A stretch of 64,000 bases of DNA from JAKCDU01 sp035551615. Its GTDB lineage: Bacteria > Actinomycetota > Acidimicrobiia > Acidimicrobiales > Palsa-688. The stretch is taken from assembly GCA_035551615.1 (NCBI GenBank), contig DASZNC010000022.1:29328-93327 (forward strand), written 5' to 3'. Positions within the stretch are counted from its first letter, which is position 1, and every line of letters begins with the position of its first letter. The translations under genes and the position numbers were made by a program. The notes beneath the pieces were generated by a model. It saw nothing but the letters and a program-made list of their open reading frames with translations. It ran no database searches and was not told the DNA's origin. This document shows positions 24,896-32,754 of this stretch, piece after piece.

Positions 24896-25705
24896 TCAGA
24901 TCGACAGGCGGGCCTGCAGGCGACCGTCGGCCACCTCGTGGGCCAGCGACAACCCAGCCCGTCCGGCCACCTCGGCCAGCCCGCTCAGATCGGTGGGCGT
25001 CTCGTCGGGGTGGACCGGCTGGACGACGGTCAGCGCGTCGGCGGTGACCGACACGTCCATCTCGTCGCCGGAGCGAGCCAGGCGGCGCAGCATCTCGACG
25101 CTGACCCGGGCGGTGACCGCAGCCCGGGCCGGGTCGGCCAGCTTGACGTGGCCGGCGAGCGCCAACTCGCTGGGCGTGCCCATCACCTCGCGGATCACAG
25201 ACAGCTCGGTGGCCACCACGGCGCGGATCGAGCCGTCCCAGGGCACCGGCAGATCAACACCGGGACCGACCACGTCCATCCACTCCCGCTCCACCCGCAG
25301 CTTCTCCAGCTCCCAGACGGTCCGTGCCGGGTCGGACGCGACCGCCGCCCTTACCGCCTCGTCCGACCGCCGGATGGCCTCGCCGATCCGCTTCTCGGCC
25401 TCCCCGGACCGCCGCTCGGCGTCGTGCGCCTTCTGCTCGGCCGCCCTGGTCCGGCCCTCGGCCGCCGTCGAGCGGGCCTCGGCCGCCCGGCGCTGTTTGT
25501 CGGATTCCTCCAGCAGGTCGACCGCCTCGGCCAGCCGCCCGTTGAGCTGGTCCACCCGGCCCTCCGCCCGATGGCGGGCCACGGAGGCCCGTCGGGCGAC
25601 CACACTCAGGGCGGACACGGCCACAATTGCGACAATCACGACGACGACGAGAGCGACGACCATTGGGCTGCCACCGTACCGATCCGCCGCCGGGCGCGGA
25701 GACAT
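24896..25705 (-). CDS. Membrane-anchored coiled-coil protein of unknown function
   Basis: A 269-residue protein with one N-terminal membrane segment (MVVALVVVVIVAIVAVSALS, residues 15-37), an Ala/Glu/Arg coiled coil (42-120; AEARSTAAEGRTRAAEQKAH) and a C-terminal globular domain of about 140 residues (ELEKLRVEREWMDVVGPGVD onward) that may be a degenerate kinase-like ATPase fold, though no N-box or G-box is intact. The ATG at 25705 has TTGGGC, 17 bases, CACAGT and six bases upstream of it, a leaderless promoter-like arrangement; the ATG at 25663 is the alternative. Function unknown. Confidence 0.7.
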   Translation of the reverse strand: MSPRPAADRYGGSPMVVALVVVVIVAIVAVSALSVVARRASVARHRAEGRVDQLNGRLAEAVDLLEESDKQRRAAEARSTAAEGRTRAAEQKAHDAERRSGEAEKRIGEAIRRSDEAVRAAVASDPARTVWELEKLRVEREWMDVVGPGVDLPVPWDGSIRAVVATELSVIREVMGTPSELALAGHVKLADPARAAVTARVSVEMLRRLARSGDEMDVSVTADALTVVQPVHPDETPTDLSGLAEVAGRAGLSLAHEVADGRLQARLSI

Positions 25706-25857
25706 CGCCTAACTGTGGTAACTGTTCAGGGGTTGCCCAAAGGAGTTAGCTGGAGGCTGGGTCGGGCGTTACGTTTCGGCCCGCTGATCGGTCCAACCGA
25801 CCGGCAAGCCCGCCGAACACCGTCCGTCCCGCTTCTGCGACAGGAGACTGCTACACA

Positions 25858-27060
25858 GTGCCCGCCTTCGTGTTCCCCGGCCAAGGAGCGCAGCGCCCGG
25901 GTATGGGGATCCCGTGGTTGGAACATCCCTCGTGGGAGGTGGTGGAGGAGGCGTCCGTCGCCGCCGATCGTGACATCGGCCGTCTGCTCACCGATGCCGA
26001 CGACCAGGAGTTGATGGAGACGCGCAACGCCCAAGTGGCGACGTTCACCTTCAGCCTGCTGGTGCTGGACGCAGTCGAGCGGCTGGGTATCGTCCCGACC
26101 CGCCTGGCCGGACACTCGGTCGGCGAGTACACCGCCCTGGCCGCCAGCGGCGCCCTCGGCTTCGAGGAGTCCATCCGGCTGGTGGCCGAGCGGGGCGAGG
26201 CCATGCAGGCCGCCGCCGACGGCACGACCGGTGCCATGACCGTCATCTCCGGCTGCGACGCCGACACCGTCGACATCGCCTGCCGCCTGGCCGATGGCGA
26301 AGTGTGGGTGGCCAACTTCAACAGCGCCGAGGAGACGGTCATAGCCGGCCACCCCGAATCGCTCGAGCGGGCCGCCAGCCTGGCCTTGGACATGGGCGCC
26401 CGGCGGTCCGTCCCGGTGAAGGTGGGCGGGGCGTTCCACACCCCGTTCATGGCCCCGGCCCGCGACCGGCTCCGGAAAATGCTGGCCACCATCACACTGC
26501 ACGACCCCGACACCCCGATCGTCGCCAACGTGGACGGCCGGTTCCACACCCGGGGCGAGGACTGGCGCCTCCTCCTGTCGGCGCAGCTGTGCAGCCCCAT
26601 CCGGTGGTACCAGAGCATCATGCGGCTGGCCGGCCTCGACGACCCGGAACTGGACATCGAACGTTGTTTCGTAGAGCTCGGACCGGGCGACTCCCTGTCG
26701 TCGATGATCCGCCAGACACTGCCGGCGGCGACCACGGTCACCGTGCGGGCGCCGGCCGATCTGGACCATCTGGTCGAGGCCGTGTCCGGCGACAGCGCCC
26801 TGCACGCCTACGCCCTGGACCACCAAGGTGAACAGCTCTACGTCTCGGAACGGGTCGTGATCAGCCCGATCGCCGGCGTGTTCGAGCCGGTGCCCGACGG
26901 ACCGGTCGCAGGTGACCGGATCGAGGTGGGCACACTCCTCGGGACGGTGAGCGGCCAGGAGGTCCTGGCCCCCTTCGCCGGCCGGCTGGAGGGTGGACTG
27001 GCCCAACCCGGGGAACGGGTGCAGGCGGGCCAGCCCATCGTGTGGTTGCATACGGCATGA
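25858..27060 (+). CDS. fabD: Malonyl-CoA:ACP transacylase with a C-terminal lipoyl/biotinyl-like domain
   Basis: Transfers malonate from CoA to ACP at the start of fatty-acid elongation. MPAFVFPGQGAQRPGMGIPW, nucleophile Ser in LAGHSVGEYTALAASGALGF, Arg in LVAERGEAMQ and His in KVGGAFHTPFMAPARDRL are all present (residues 1-310). Residues 325-400 are an extra domain absent from ordinary FabD. Its halves VISPIAGVFEPVPDG and VLAPFAGRLEGGLAQPGERV, ending VQAGQPIVWL, follow the biotinyl/lipoyl barrel pattern, but the lysine hairpin (EAMKM type) is missing. The GTG start follows GGAGAC. It heads the fab cluster, and its stop overlaps fabH (ATGA). Confidence 0.94.
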   Translation: MPAFVFPGQGAQRPGMGIPWLEHPSWEVVEEASVAADRDIGRLLTDADDQELMETRNAQVATFTFSLLVLDAVERLGIVPTRLAGHSVGEYTALAASGALGFEESIRLVAERGEAMQAAADGTTGAMTVISGCDADTVDIACRLADGEVWVANFNSAEETVIAGHPESLERAASLALDMGARRSVPVKVGGAFHTPFMAPARDRLRKMLATITLHDPDTPIVANVDGRFHTRGEDWRLLLSAQLCSPIRWYQSIMRLAGLDDPELDIERCFVELGPGDSLSSMIRQTLPAATTVTVRAPADLDHLVEAVSGDSALHAYALDHQGEQLYVSERVVISPIAGVFEPVPDGPVAGDRIEVGTLLGTVSGQEVLAPFAGRLEGGLAQPGERVQAGQPIVWLHTA

Positions 27061-28049
27061 CCGGCGTCACCATCACCGGATGGGGCACCTCGCTCCCCGA
27101 TCGCATCGTCACCAACAAGGACATCACCACCCTCTTCGACACCACCGAGGAGTGGATCGCCGAGCGCAGCGGAATCCGGAGCCGGCGGGCCGCCACCGGG
27201 CCGTTCGTCGACCCCCAGCCGCCCGCCCATCCGCCCGAGAGCGGTCTCGGTACGACCGGCACACTGGCCGTGGAGGCCGGCCGTCAGGCCATGGCCTGCG
27301 CCGGCGTGGAGGCCAACGACATCGACCTGGTGGTCCTGTGCACGACCACCCCCGATCAGCTCATACCGGCCAACTCGGCGTCGGTCGCCGCCGCCCTCGG
27401 CATCGCCGGCGGATCGATGGACCTGAATGCGGCCTGCGCCGGGTTCACCTACGGGCTGGTGACCGCCAGCGGCCTGCTGGCCATCGGGGCCGAACGGATC
27501 CTGCTCATCGGGGCCGAGACCCTGACCCGGGCCACCAACTGGGAGGACCGCACGAACGCCTTCCTGTTCGGCGACGGCGCCGGGGCGGTGATCGTGGAGG
27601 CCACCCCGGGCGACGGTTCACTGCTCGGGTGGGACCTGGGCGTGGACGGCACCCTGGTGCCCCTGCTGTACGCCCAGCACGGCTCGGGCATGGTCATGAG
27701 GGGCAAGGAGGTGTTCCGGCGGGCCGTGCTGGCCACGGTGGAGTCGGCGAGGACGTCCCTGGAGCGGGCCAAGCTCACCATCGACGACATCGATCTGTTC
27801 GTCCCCCACCAGGCCAACATCCGCATCATGGAGGCGGCCGCCAGCCGGTTGGGTCTTTCCGCCGCCAAGATCGCCTCGGTGATCGACCGGACCGGGAACA
27901 CCAGCTCGGCATCGATCCCGTTGGCTCTGATCGACGCCGTCGAAAACGGGCGGGTGCACGACGGCGACCACCTGCTGCTGGCCGGCTTCGGCGCCGGGAT
28001 GACATGGGCGTCGGCGGTCTGGCGCTGGCAGGGTCCGTCGCCTAAGTGA
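27057..28049 (+). CDS. fabH: Beta-ketoacyl-ACP synthase III
   Basis: Condenses an acyl-CoA primer with malonyl-ACP to start fatty-acid synthesis. A 330-residue protein with thiolase fold: active Cys in MDLNAACAGFTYGLVTASGL, His in DLFVPHQANIRIME and Asn in DRTGNTSSASIPLALIDAVE. EERWI-type N-terminal motif appears as TTEEWIAERSGIRSRRAA. The ATG at 27057 overlaps the fabD stop by four bases. Its position second in the cluster is typical. Confidence 0.95.
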   Translation: MTGVTITGWGTSLPDRIVTNKDITTLFDTTEEWIAERSGIRSRRAATGPFVDPQPPAHPPESGLGTTGTLAVEAGRQAMACAGVEANDIDLVVLCTTTPDQLIPANSASVAAALGIAGGSMDLNAACAGFTYGLVTASGLLAIGAERILLIGAETLTRATNWEDRTNAFLFGDGAGAVIVEATPGDGSLLGWDLGVDGTLVPLLYAQHGSGMVMRGKEVFRRAVLATVESARTSLERAKLTIDDIDLFVPHQANIRIMEAAASRLGLSAAKIASVIDRTGNTSSASIPLALIDAVENGRVHDGDHLLLAGFGAGMTWASAVWRWQGPSPK

Positions 28050-28084
28050 CGGCACTGGGCGGTACCGAGCGGTAACAAATGGGC

Positions 28085-28120
28085 TCTTCCCAGGTAGGGA
28101 AGAATGCCCGCAGGCATGAG
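28085..28120 (+). promoter_or_regulatory. Two small hairpins in the fabH-acpP gap
   Basis: TCTTCCC (28085-28091) and GGGAAGA (28097-28103) enclose AGGTA, and immediately after it TGCC-CGCA-GGCA can form a second short stem. The hairpins lie in the 112-bp gap before acpP, the longest gap in the cluster. They may process, stabilise or attenuate the transcript so that ACP is expressed more strongly than the enzymes. Inference from structure only. Confidence 0.4.
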
Positions 28121-28161
28121 TACATTTTCACGGTAGGACCGTGACCGGACAGGGAGATTCG

Positions 28162-28422
28162 ATGGCAGACGACAACGTTCAGGATTCCGAAGCGTTCAAG
28201 AAGTTCCAGAAGTGCGCGGTCGACGTGCTTCAGGTGGAGGCGGCCAAGGTGACCCCCGGGGCCAGCTTCGCCGATGACCTCGACGCCGACAGCCTGGACC
28301 TGGTCGAGCTGGTGATGGCCCTCGAGGAGGAGTTCGACATCACCGTCGACGAGTCCGAGCTGGAGGGCGTGGAGACCGTCGGACAGGCGTACGAGCTGGT
28401 CACCTCCAAGCTGCCCGACTGA
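28162..28422 (+). CDS. acpP: Acyl carrier protein
   Basis: An 86-residue acidic carrier protein that holds growing acyl chains on a 4'-phosphopantetheine arm. The attachment Ser is in FADDLDADSLDLVELVMALE, the classic DSL motif. Helices II and III (EEEFDITVDESELEGVETVG) are normal. AGGGAG lies six bases before the ATG at 28162. The N-terminus (MADDNVQDSEAF) is somewhat longer than in E. coli. Its stop overlaps the fabF ATG by one base (TGATG). Confidence 0.96.
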   Translation: MADDNVQDSEAFKKFQKCAVDVLQVEAAKVTPGASFADDLDADSLDLVELVMALEEEFDITVDESELEGVETVGQAYELVTSKLPD

Positions 28423-29639
28423 TGTACGCGCTTTATCCGAGCGACGGGCAGGAGGGTGTCCAGGGGCGGCGGGTCGCGGTCACCGGGCTCGGCGTCGTCG
28501 CATCCTGCGGTGTCGGCCGGGAGGCGTTCTGGACCGGGCTCCTCGGTCCGGCGCCACAAGGACCGCGCCGGGTCGGGGAGTTCGACCCGGCGTCGATCTA
28601 CGGCCCGAAGGACATCCGCCGGGTCGACCGCTTCACCCAGCTGGCCGCCGTCGCCGCCGAGGAGGCGCTGCAGGACGCCGGCGGGTTGAGCGCGCTGGCC
28701 GTCGATCCGGCCCGGGCCGGGGTCATGATCGGCACCGGGATCGGTGGCATCGAGACGCTCGAGGACCAGATCCACATCATGATCGACAAGGGCGAGCGGC
28801 GGGTCACCCCGTTCCTCGTGCCCATGATGATGGGCAACCGGGCGGCGGCCGACGTGTCGATGCGCTACGGCCTGTGCGGCCCGTGTGAGGCCATCGTGAC
28901 CGCCTGCGCAGCCGGCACCCAGAGTGTCGGGGCCGGGGCCCGCCTGATCGCCAACGGGCGCTGCGACGTGGTGTTCGCGGGCTCGTCCGAGGCCGCCATC
29001 ACGCCCATCGGGCAGGCCGGGTTCGCCAACATGACCGCCCTGTCCACCACCGGTGTGTCGATGCCGTTCGACGCCAAGCGGGACGGCTTCGTGATCGGCG
29101 AGGGCGGCGCCGTGCTGGTGCTCGAGGAGTACGGCCGGGCGGTGGCCCGGGGCGCCCACATCTATGCGGAGCTGGCCGGCGCGGCGAGCACCGCCGACGC
29201 CCACCACATCACCGCCCCGTCACCGCAGGGCAGCGGGGCCGTCGCCTGCATGGAGCTGGCCCTCCAGGACGCCGGCCTGGCGGCCGACGCCATCACCCAC
29301 ATCAACGCCCATGGCACCTCCACACCGGCCAACGACCTGGCCGAGGGGCAGGCCATCACCAAGGTGTTCGGCAGCCCGGGCCCGGCGGTCACATCGGTCA
29401 AGGGCATCACCGGTCACTCGCTCGGCGCCGCCGGCTCGATCGAAGCGGTGGCCCTGGCCCTGTCGATCGCTCACGGGGTGATCCCGCCCACCGCCGGGCT
29501 GACCGAGATCGATCCCGAGATCCGCCTCGACGTGGTCACCGGTTCGCCCCGGCCCTGGCAGCCCGGTCCGGCGCTGTCCAACAGCTTCGGCTTCGGCGGC
29601 CACAACGGCACCATCGTCATGGTGCCGCCCAGCCGCTAG
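28422..29639 (+). CDS. fabF: Beta-ketoacyl-ACP synthase II
   Basis: Elongating condensing enzyme of 405 residues. Active Cys lies in AIVTACAAGTQSVGAGARLI, the two catalytic His in NAHGTSTPANDLAEGQAI and VKGITGHSLGAAGSIEAVAL, and NSFGFGGHNGTIVMV is the conserved C-terminal loop. The N-terminus begins with a short leader before VAVTGLGVVASCG. Start is the ATG at 28422 overlapping the acpP stop. It closes the fabD-fabH-acpP-fabF cluster. Confidence 0.96.
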   Translation: MYALYPSDGQEGVQGRRVAVTGLGVVASCGVGREAFWTGLLGPAPQGPRRVGEFDPASIYGPKDIRRVDRFTQLAAVAAEEALQDAGGLSALAVDPARAGVMIGTGIGGIETLEDQIHIMIDKGERRVTPFLVPMMMGNRAAADVSMRYGLCGPCEAIVTACAAGTQSVGAGARLIANGRCDVVFAGSSEAAITPIGQAGFANMTALSTTGVSMPFDAKRDGFVIGEGGAVLVLEEYGRAVARGAHIYAELAGAASTADAHHITAPSPQGSGAVACMELALQDAGLAADAITHINAHGTSTPANDLAEGQAITKVFGSPGPAVTSVKGITGHSLGAAGSIEAVALALSIAHGVIPPTAGLTEIDPEIRLDVVTGSPRPWQPGPALSNSFGFGGHNGTIVMVPPSR

Positions 29640-29833
29640 CTCGCTCGCTCGGGAATCGGCCGAACCGCCGGGCGGGCGGAGGCGGCCTGGCGGGGTTACC
29701 GCGCCGGCGGGGTTACCGCGCCGGTGGCCGGGCGGGGCGGCCGGCTGCGGGGCGGCCGGCTGCGGGGCGGTTGGCAGGGTCGACGGGTCGCGGCCGGCGG
29801 CAGGAGCGGGCGGCCGGGACGCGTGCATCTCGC
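29640..29833. repeat. GC-rich convergent intergenic region with two short tandem repeats
   Basis: Between the convergent fabF and iron-importer genes lie a 17-bp unit repeated twice without a gap (29690-29706 and 29707-29723, GCGGGGTTACCGCGCCG) and a 15-bp unit repeated twice (29736-29750 and 29751-29765, GGCGGCCGGCTGCGG). Reading frames here are Gly/Arg/Pro-rich low-complexity translations without family character. Several GGCCGG words could fold as terminators for both genes. I see no supported gene. Confidence 0.7.
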
Positions 29834-30000
29834 GTACACGGGTCGGGATCGAGTGTTCACGAAGTGCGCGTTTTCGTACCGACCGGGTACACGTCGATCT
29901 CCGCCCGATCGTGCTGTACGCGAATGGTACGGAAACGTACCGCCGGCGTACACGCCGATAGTCAGACGATCGAAAGGTGCACACGAACGCCCACCGACGA
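29834..30000. repeat. Three degenerate ~55-bp tandem repeats
   Basis: Units start at 29834, 29887 and 29948 (lengths 53, 61 and about 53). In each, in the same order, occur GTACACG, then GATCG, then TGTTCACGAA, TGTACGCGAA or TGCACACGAA, then an ACCG[AC]C(C)G box. The middle unit also contains a perfect hairpin, GGTACG-GAAA-CGTACC (29926-29941). Unit lengths are not multiples of three and the reading frame is not conserved, so this is not a coding repeat. It is visibly less GC-rich than the flanks. It ends six bases before the 3' end of the ABC ATPase gene. Confidence 0.75.
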
Positions 30001-30005
30001 AGGCG

Positions 30006-31079
30006 CTACGCCCGGTCGGCGGACGCCTCCACGCTGGGCCGCTCGCCGGCCGGCCAGACCGTCACCCCGTCGGCCGGGCCGGTCAGGGCGATGCGGGCGC
30101 CGCGCACCAGATGGTTCGGACCCTGCAGCCGGACCCGCAGGCTCTCCCCGCCCTCCAGCGCCACGGTGAGCAGCGTGTCGTGGCCGTGGAAGTCGACCGC
30201 GGTCACCGTCCCGGGTGCTCCCCCGCGCTCGGCGATTTCCAGCTGCTCGGGCCGGAGCATCACCGATACCGAATCTCCGTCACCGGATGGGGCGGCGGCG
30301 CCGGGCAGCAGGTGCTGGCCGAGGGCGGTCTCGACCCGGCCGCCACGCACCACGCCGGCCAGCACGTTGGCCTGACCCACGAACGCGGCGACCCCGGCCG
30401 TGGCCGGATGGGAGTAGACCTCGAGCGGGCTGCCGTGCTGCACGATCCGCCCCTGCTCCACCACCGCGACCAGATCCGAGGTCGACAACGCTTCGTCCTG
30501 GTCGTGGGTCACCAGGATCGTTGTCGTCCCCGTCTCCCGCAGCAGCCTCTGCACTTCCATCCGCATGCTCGACCGCAGGGCGGCGTCGAGAGACGAGAAC
30601 GGCTCGTCGAGAAGCACCAGGGCGGGCCGGGCGGCCAGGGCCCGGGCCAGTGCCACCCGCTGCTGCTGGCCGCCGGACAGCTCGTGGGGATAGCGGCCCC
30701 CGAGGTCGGACATGCCGATCAGGTCGAGCATCTCGGCCACCCGCTGCTTCTTCACCTTGCGGTCCTTCAGCCCGAACGCGATGTTGGCGGCCACCCGCAG
30801 GTGCGGGAACAGGGCGCCCTCCTGGGGCACGTAACCGATGCGCCGGTCCTCCGGGCGCATGTGGGTCGACGGGCCCTCGACCAGCTCCCCGGCGATCCGC
30901 ACCTCGCCGGCGTCGGCCCGCTCGAATCCGGCCAGGATGCGCAACAGGGTGGTCTTGCCGCTACCCGACGGTCCCAGGATCGCCGTACACGTGGCGGCCG
31001 GGACGGCCAGATCGATCCCGCCCAGGACCGGGTGGTCACCGAACGCCTTGTGGACGCCGGAGATGGTCAGATCCGTCAT
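30006..31079 (-). CDS. Ferric iron ABC transporter ATP-binding protein (FbpC type)
   Basis: A 357-residue ATPase of the FbpC/PotA branch. Walker A is ILGPSGSGKTTLLRILAGFE, Q-loop YVPQEGALFPHL, signature HELSGGQQQRVALARALAAR, Walker B ALVLLDEPFSSLDAAL and H-loop LVTHDQDEAL. A C-terminal regulatory domain (about 240-357) contains a TOBE-like segment (VMLRPEQLEIAERGG, HDTLLTVALEGGESLRVRLQ). Start is the ATG at 31079, 79 bases after the permease stop. It powers uptake with the permease and binding protein upstream. It ends the operon, converging on fabF across the repeat region. Confidence 0.92.
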   Translation of the reverse strand: MTDLTISGVHKAFGDHPVLGGIDLAVPAATCTAILGPSGSGKTTLLRILAGFERADAGEVRIAGELVEGPSTHMRPEDRRIGYVPQEGALFPHLRVAANIAFGLKDRKVKKQRVAEMLDLIGMSDLGGRYPHELSGGQQQRVALARALAARPALVLLDEPFSSLDAALRSSMRMEVQRLLRETGTTTILVTHDQDEALSTSDLVAVVEQGRIVQHGSPLEVYSHPATAGVAAFVGQANVLAGVVRGGRVETALGQHLLPGAAAPSGDGDSVSVMLRPEQLEIAERGGAPGTVTAVDFHGHDTLLTVALEGGESLRVRLQGPNHLVRGARIALTGPADGVTVWPAGERPSVEASADRA

Positions 31080-31158
31080 TGCCAACCAGTGTCTCATCGG
31101 CGGGGCCCTCCTCTCACGTGGAGGTCCGCGGTCAGCAGCGGTGAGGGCTTGGACGGCG

Positions 31159-32754
31159 TCATCGGGCCCGGTTCGGGAGGCGGTCGAAGTACCGGCCCAG
31201 CACGTAGCTGGGCGCGGCGGCGATGGCGATCATGACCAGCGCGTACGGGGCCGCCTGGCCGTTCGAACCGTCCTTCTGGAAGGCCCAGAACTGGGTGGCC
31301 AGGGTCTGGACGTTGATCGGCACCAGGATCAGGGTGGCCGTCAGTTCGGTGACCACCGACAGGAACACCAGGCAGAAGGCGGCGGTGAGCCCCGGGGTCA
31401 CGAGCGGTCGGGTGACCTTCCACCACACCGCCCAGCGCGACCAACCCAGCGACCGGGCCACTTCCTCCAGTTGGGGCGGGGACTGAGCGACGGAGGCCTT
31501 CACCCCGACCAGGGCCAGCGGGAAGAACAGGATGGCGTAGGCGGCGATGAGCATGGCCGCCGTCTGGTAGTCGAACCCGTTGGCGTAGCGCTCGGAGAAA
31601 TATGACAGTGCCAGTGCCACGACCAGGCCGGGCATGGCCATGACCAGGTAGGTGCTGCGCTCCAGGAGGCGGTGGCCCAGGGTGTCGTGGCGCACGACGA
31701 GGACGGCCACCGGTACGGCCATGGCCGTCGAGATGGCGGCGGCGCCCAGCCCGTAGAGGGCGGTGTGCCAGGTGGCGGCCCCGACGGATACGCCACTGAG
31801 CCCGACCTTGGTTCCGCTGATCCACAGGTGGATGGCCGACCCGACCGGCACGCCCAGCGCCAGCCCGACCAGCGCCACAATGGCCAGGAGGGCCGGAATC
31901 TGCCACCAACCCAGTTGCAGCCGGGACATGGCCCGGGCCGAACCCCGGTCGCCCCGGCTGACCCGGCGGCGACCACTGAGGGAGGCCTCCCCGAGCAGGG
32001 CCAGGGCGCCGAGCAGGATGAGCACGATCGACAGGCCGCATGCGGCCGGAATGTCGAACGAGGTCGAGAACTGGCTGAAGATCTCCGTGGTGAACGTCTG
32101 GTAGGCGAGTATCTCGAAGGCGCCGTACTCGGCCAGGATGGCCAGCGCGACCAGCAGGCAGCCGCCCAGGATGGCCACCGCCGCCTGTCCGAGGGTGATC
32201 ACGACGAACGTCTTCAGCCGGCCGACGCCCAGGCTGCGAGCCACCTCCTCCTGCGTGGTGTCCGAGTTACGGAAGCTGGCGGACACCGGCAGGAACACCA
32301 GCGGGTAGACAGCCAGGGTCATCACCAGCACGGCCCCTCGGAACCCGTGCACGTCGGGACTGAGCGTGGACCAGCCGAAGCTGGTGACGAAATCCGGGAT
32401 GGCCAGCGGGACCACGATGAGCACCGCCCACAACCGCCGGCCCCACAGGTTGGTGCGCTCGACCAGCCAGGCGGCCCCGGTACCGATGACGGCGCACAGA
32501 ACGGTGACCGCGACCGTCAGCCGGATGGTGTTCCACAGCAGGGTGGCGGTCAGGCGCCGGTCCACCAACTGCCAGACGGTCCCGGTCCCGGCGCCGGCCG
32601 CTTCGATGAGTAGGAATACGAGCGGAGCGGCCAGCAGGAGGGCGACTGCCACACTTACCAGGAGCAGGCCCGGAGGGCGGGACATCCCGCGGCGCGACAT
32701 CGGCTGCACCCGGGGGGAATCCGGGCGGGCCGGCGGCGCCGCGGTCGCGGTCAC
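31159..32754 (-). CDS. Ferric iron ABC transporter permease (FbpB type, duplicated)
   Basis: A 531-residue permease made of two homologous halves of about six membrane segments each, as in FbpB/SfuB/ThiP. Each half has its coupling loop: RNSDTTQEEVARSLGVGRLK in the first and AQSPPQLEEVARSLGWSRWA in the second (EAA-type motif with conserved Gly). Membrane segments include LLLVSVAVALLLAAPLVFLL and IPALLAIVALVGLALGVPVG. The GTG start overlaps the binding-protein stop by four bases. Forms the channel of the iron importer. Confidence 0.92.
   Translation of the reverse strand: MTATAAPPARPDSPRVQPMSRRGMSRPPGLLLVSVAVALLLAAPLVFLLIEAAGAGTGTVWQLVDRRLTATLLWNTIRLTVAVTVLCAVIGTGAAWLVERTNLWGRRLWAVLIVVPLAIPDFVTSFGWSTLSPDVHGFRGAVLVMTLAVYPLVFLPVSASFRNSDTTQEEVARSLGVGRLKTFVVITLGQAAVAILGGCLLVALAILAEYGAFEILAYQTFTTEIFSQFSTSFDIPAACGLSIVLILLGALALLGEASLSGRRRVSRGDRGSARAMSRLQLGWWQIPALLAIVALVGLALGVPVGSAIHLWISGTKVGLSGVSVGAATWHTALYGLGAAAISTAMAVPVAVLVVRHDTLGHRLLERSTYLVMAMPGLVVALALSYFSERYANGFDYQTAAMLIAAYAILFFPLALVGVKASVAQSPPQLEEVARSLGWSRWAVWWKVTRPLVTPGLTAAFCLVFLSVVTELTATLILVPINVQTLATQFWAFQKDGSNGQAAPYALVMIAIAAAPSYVLGRYFDRLPNRAR

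Noticed and set aside
29771..30169. A 132-codon plus-strand frame through the tandem-repeat region
   Set aside because: Unit lengths are not multiples of three and the reading frame shifts between repeats, so the repeats are not kept as protein. It also runs into the 3' end of the ABC ATPase gene.
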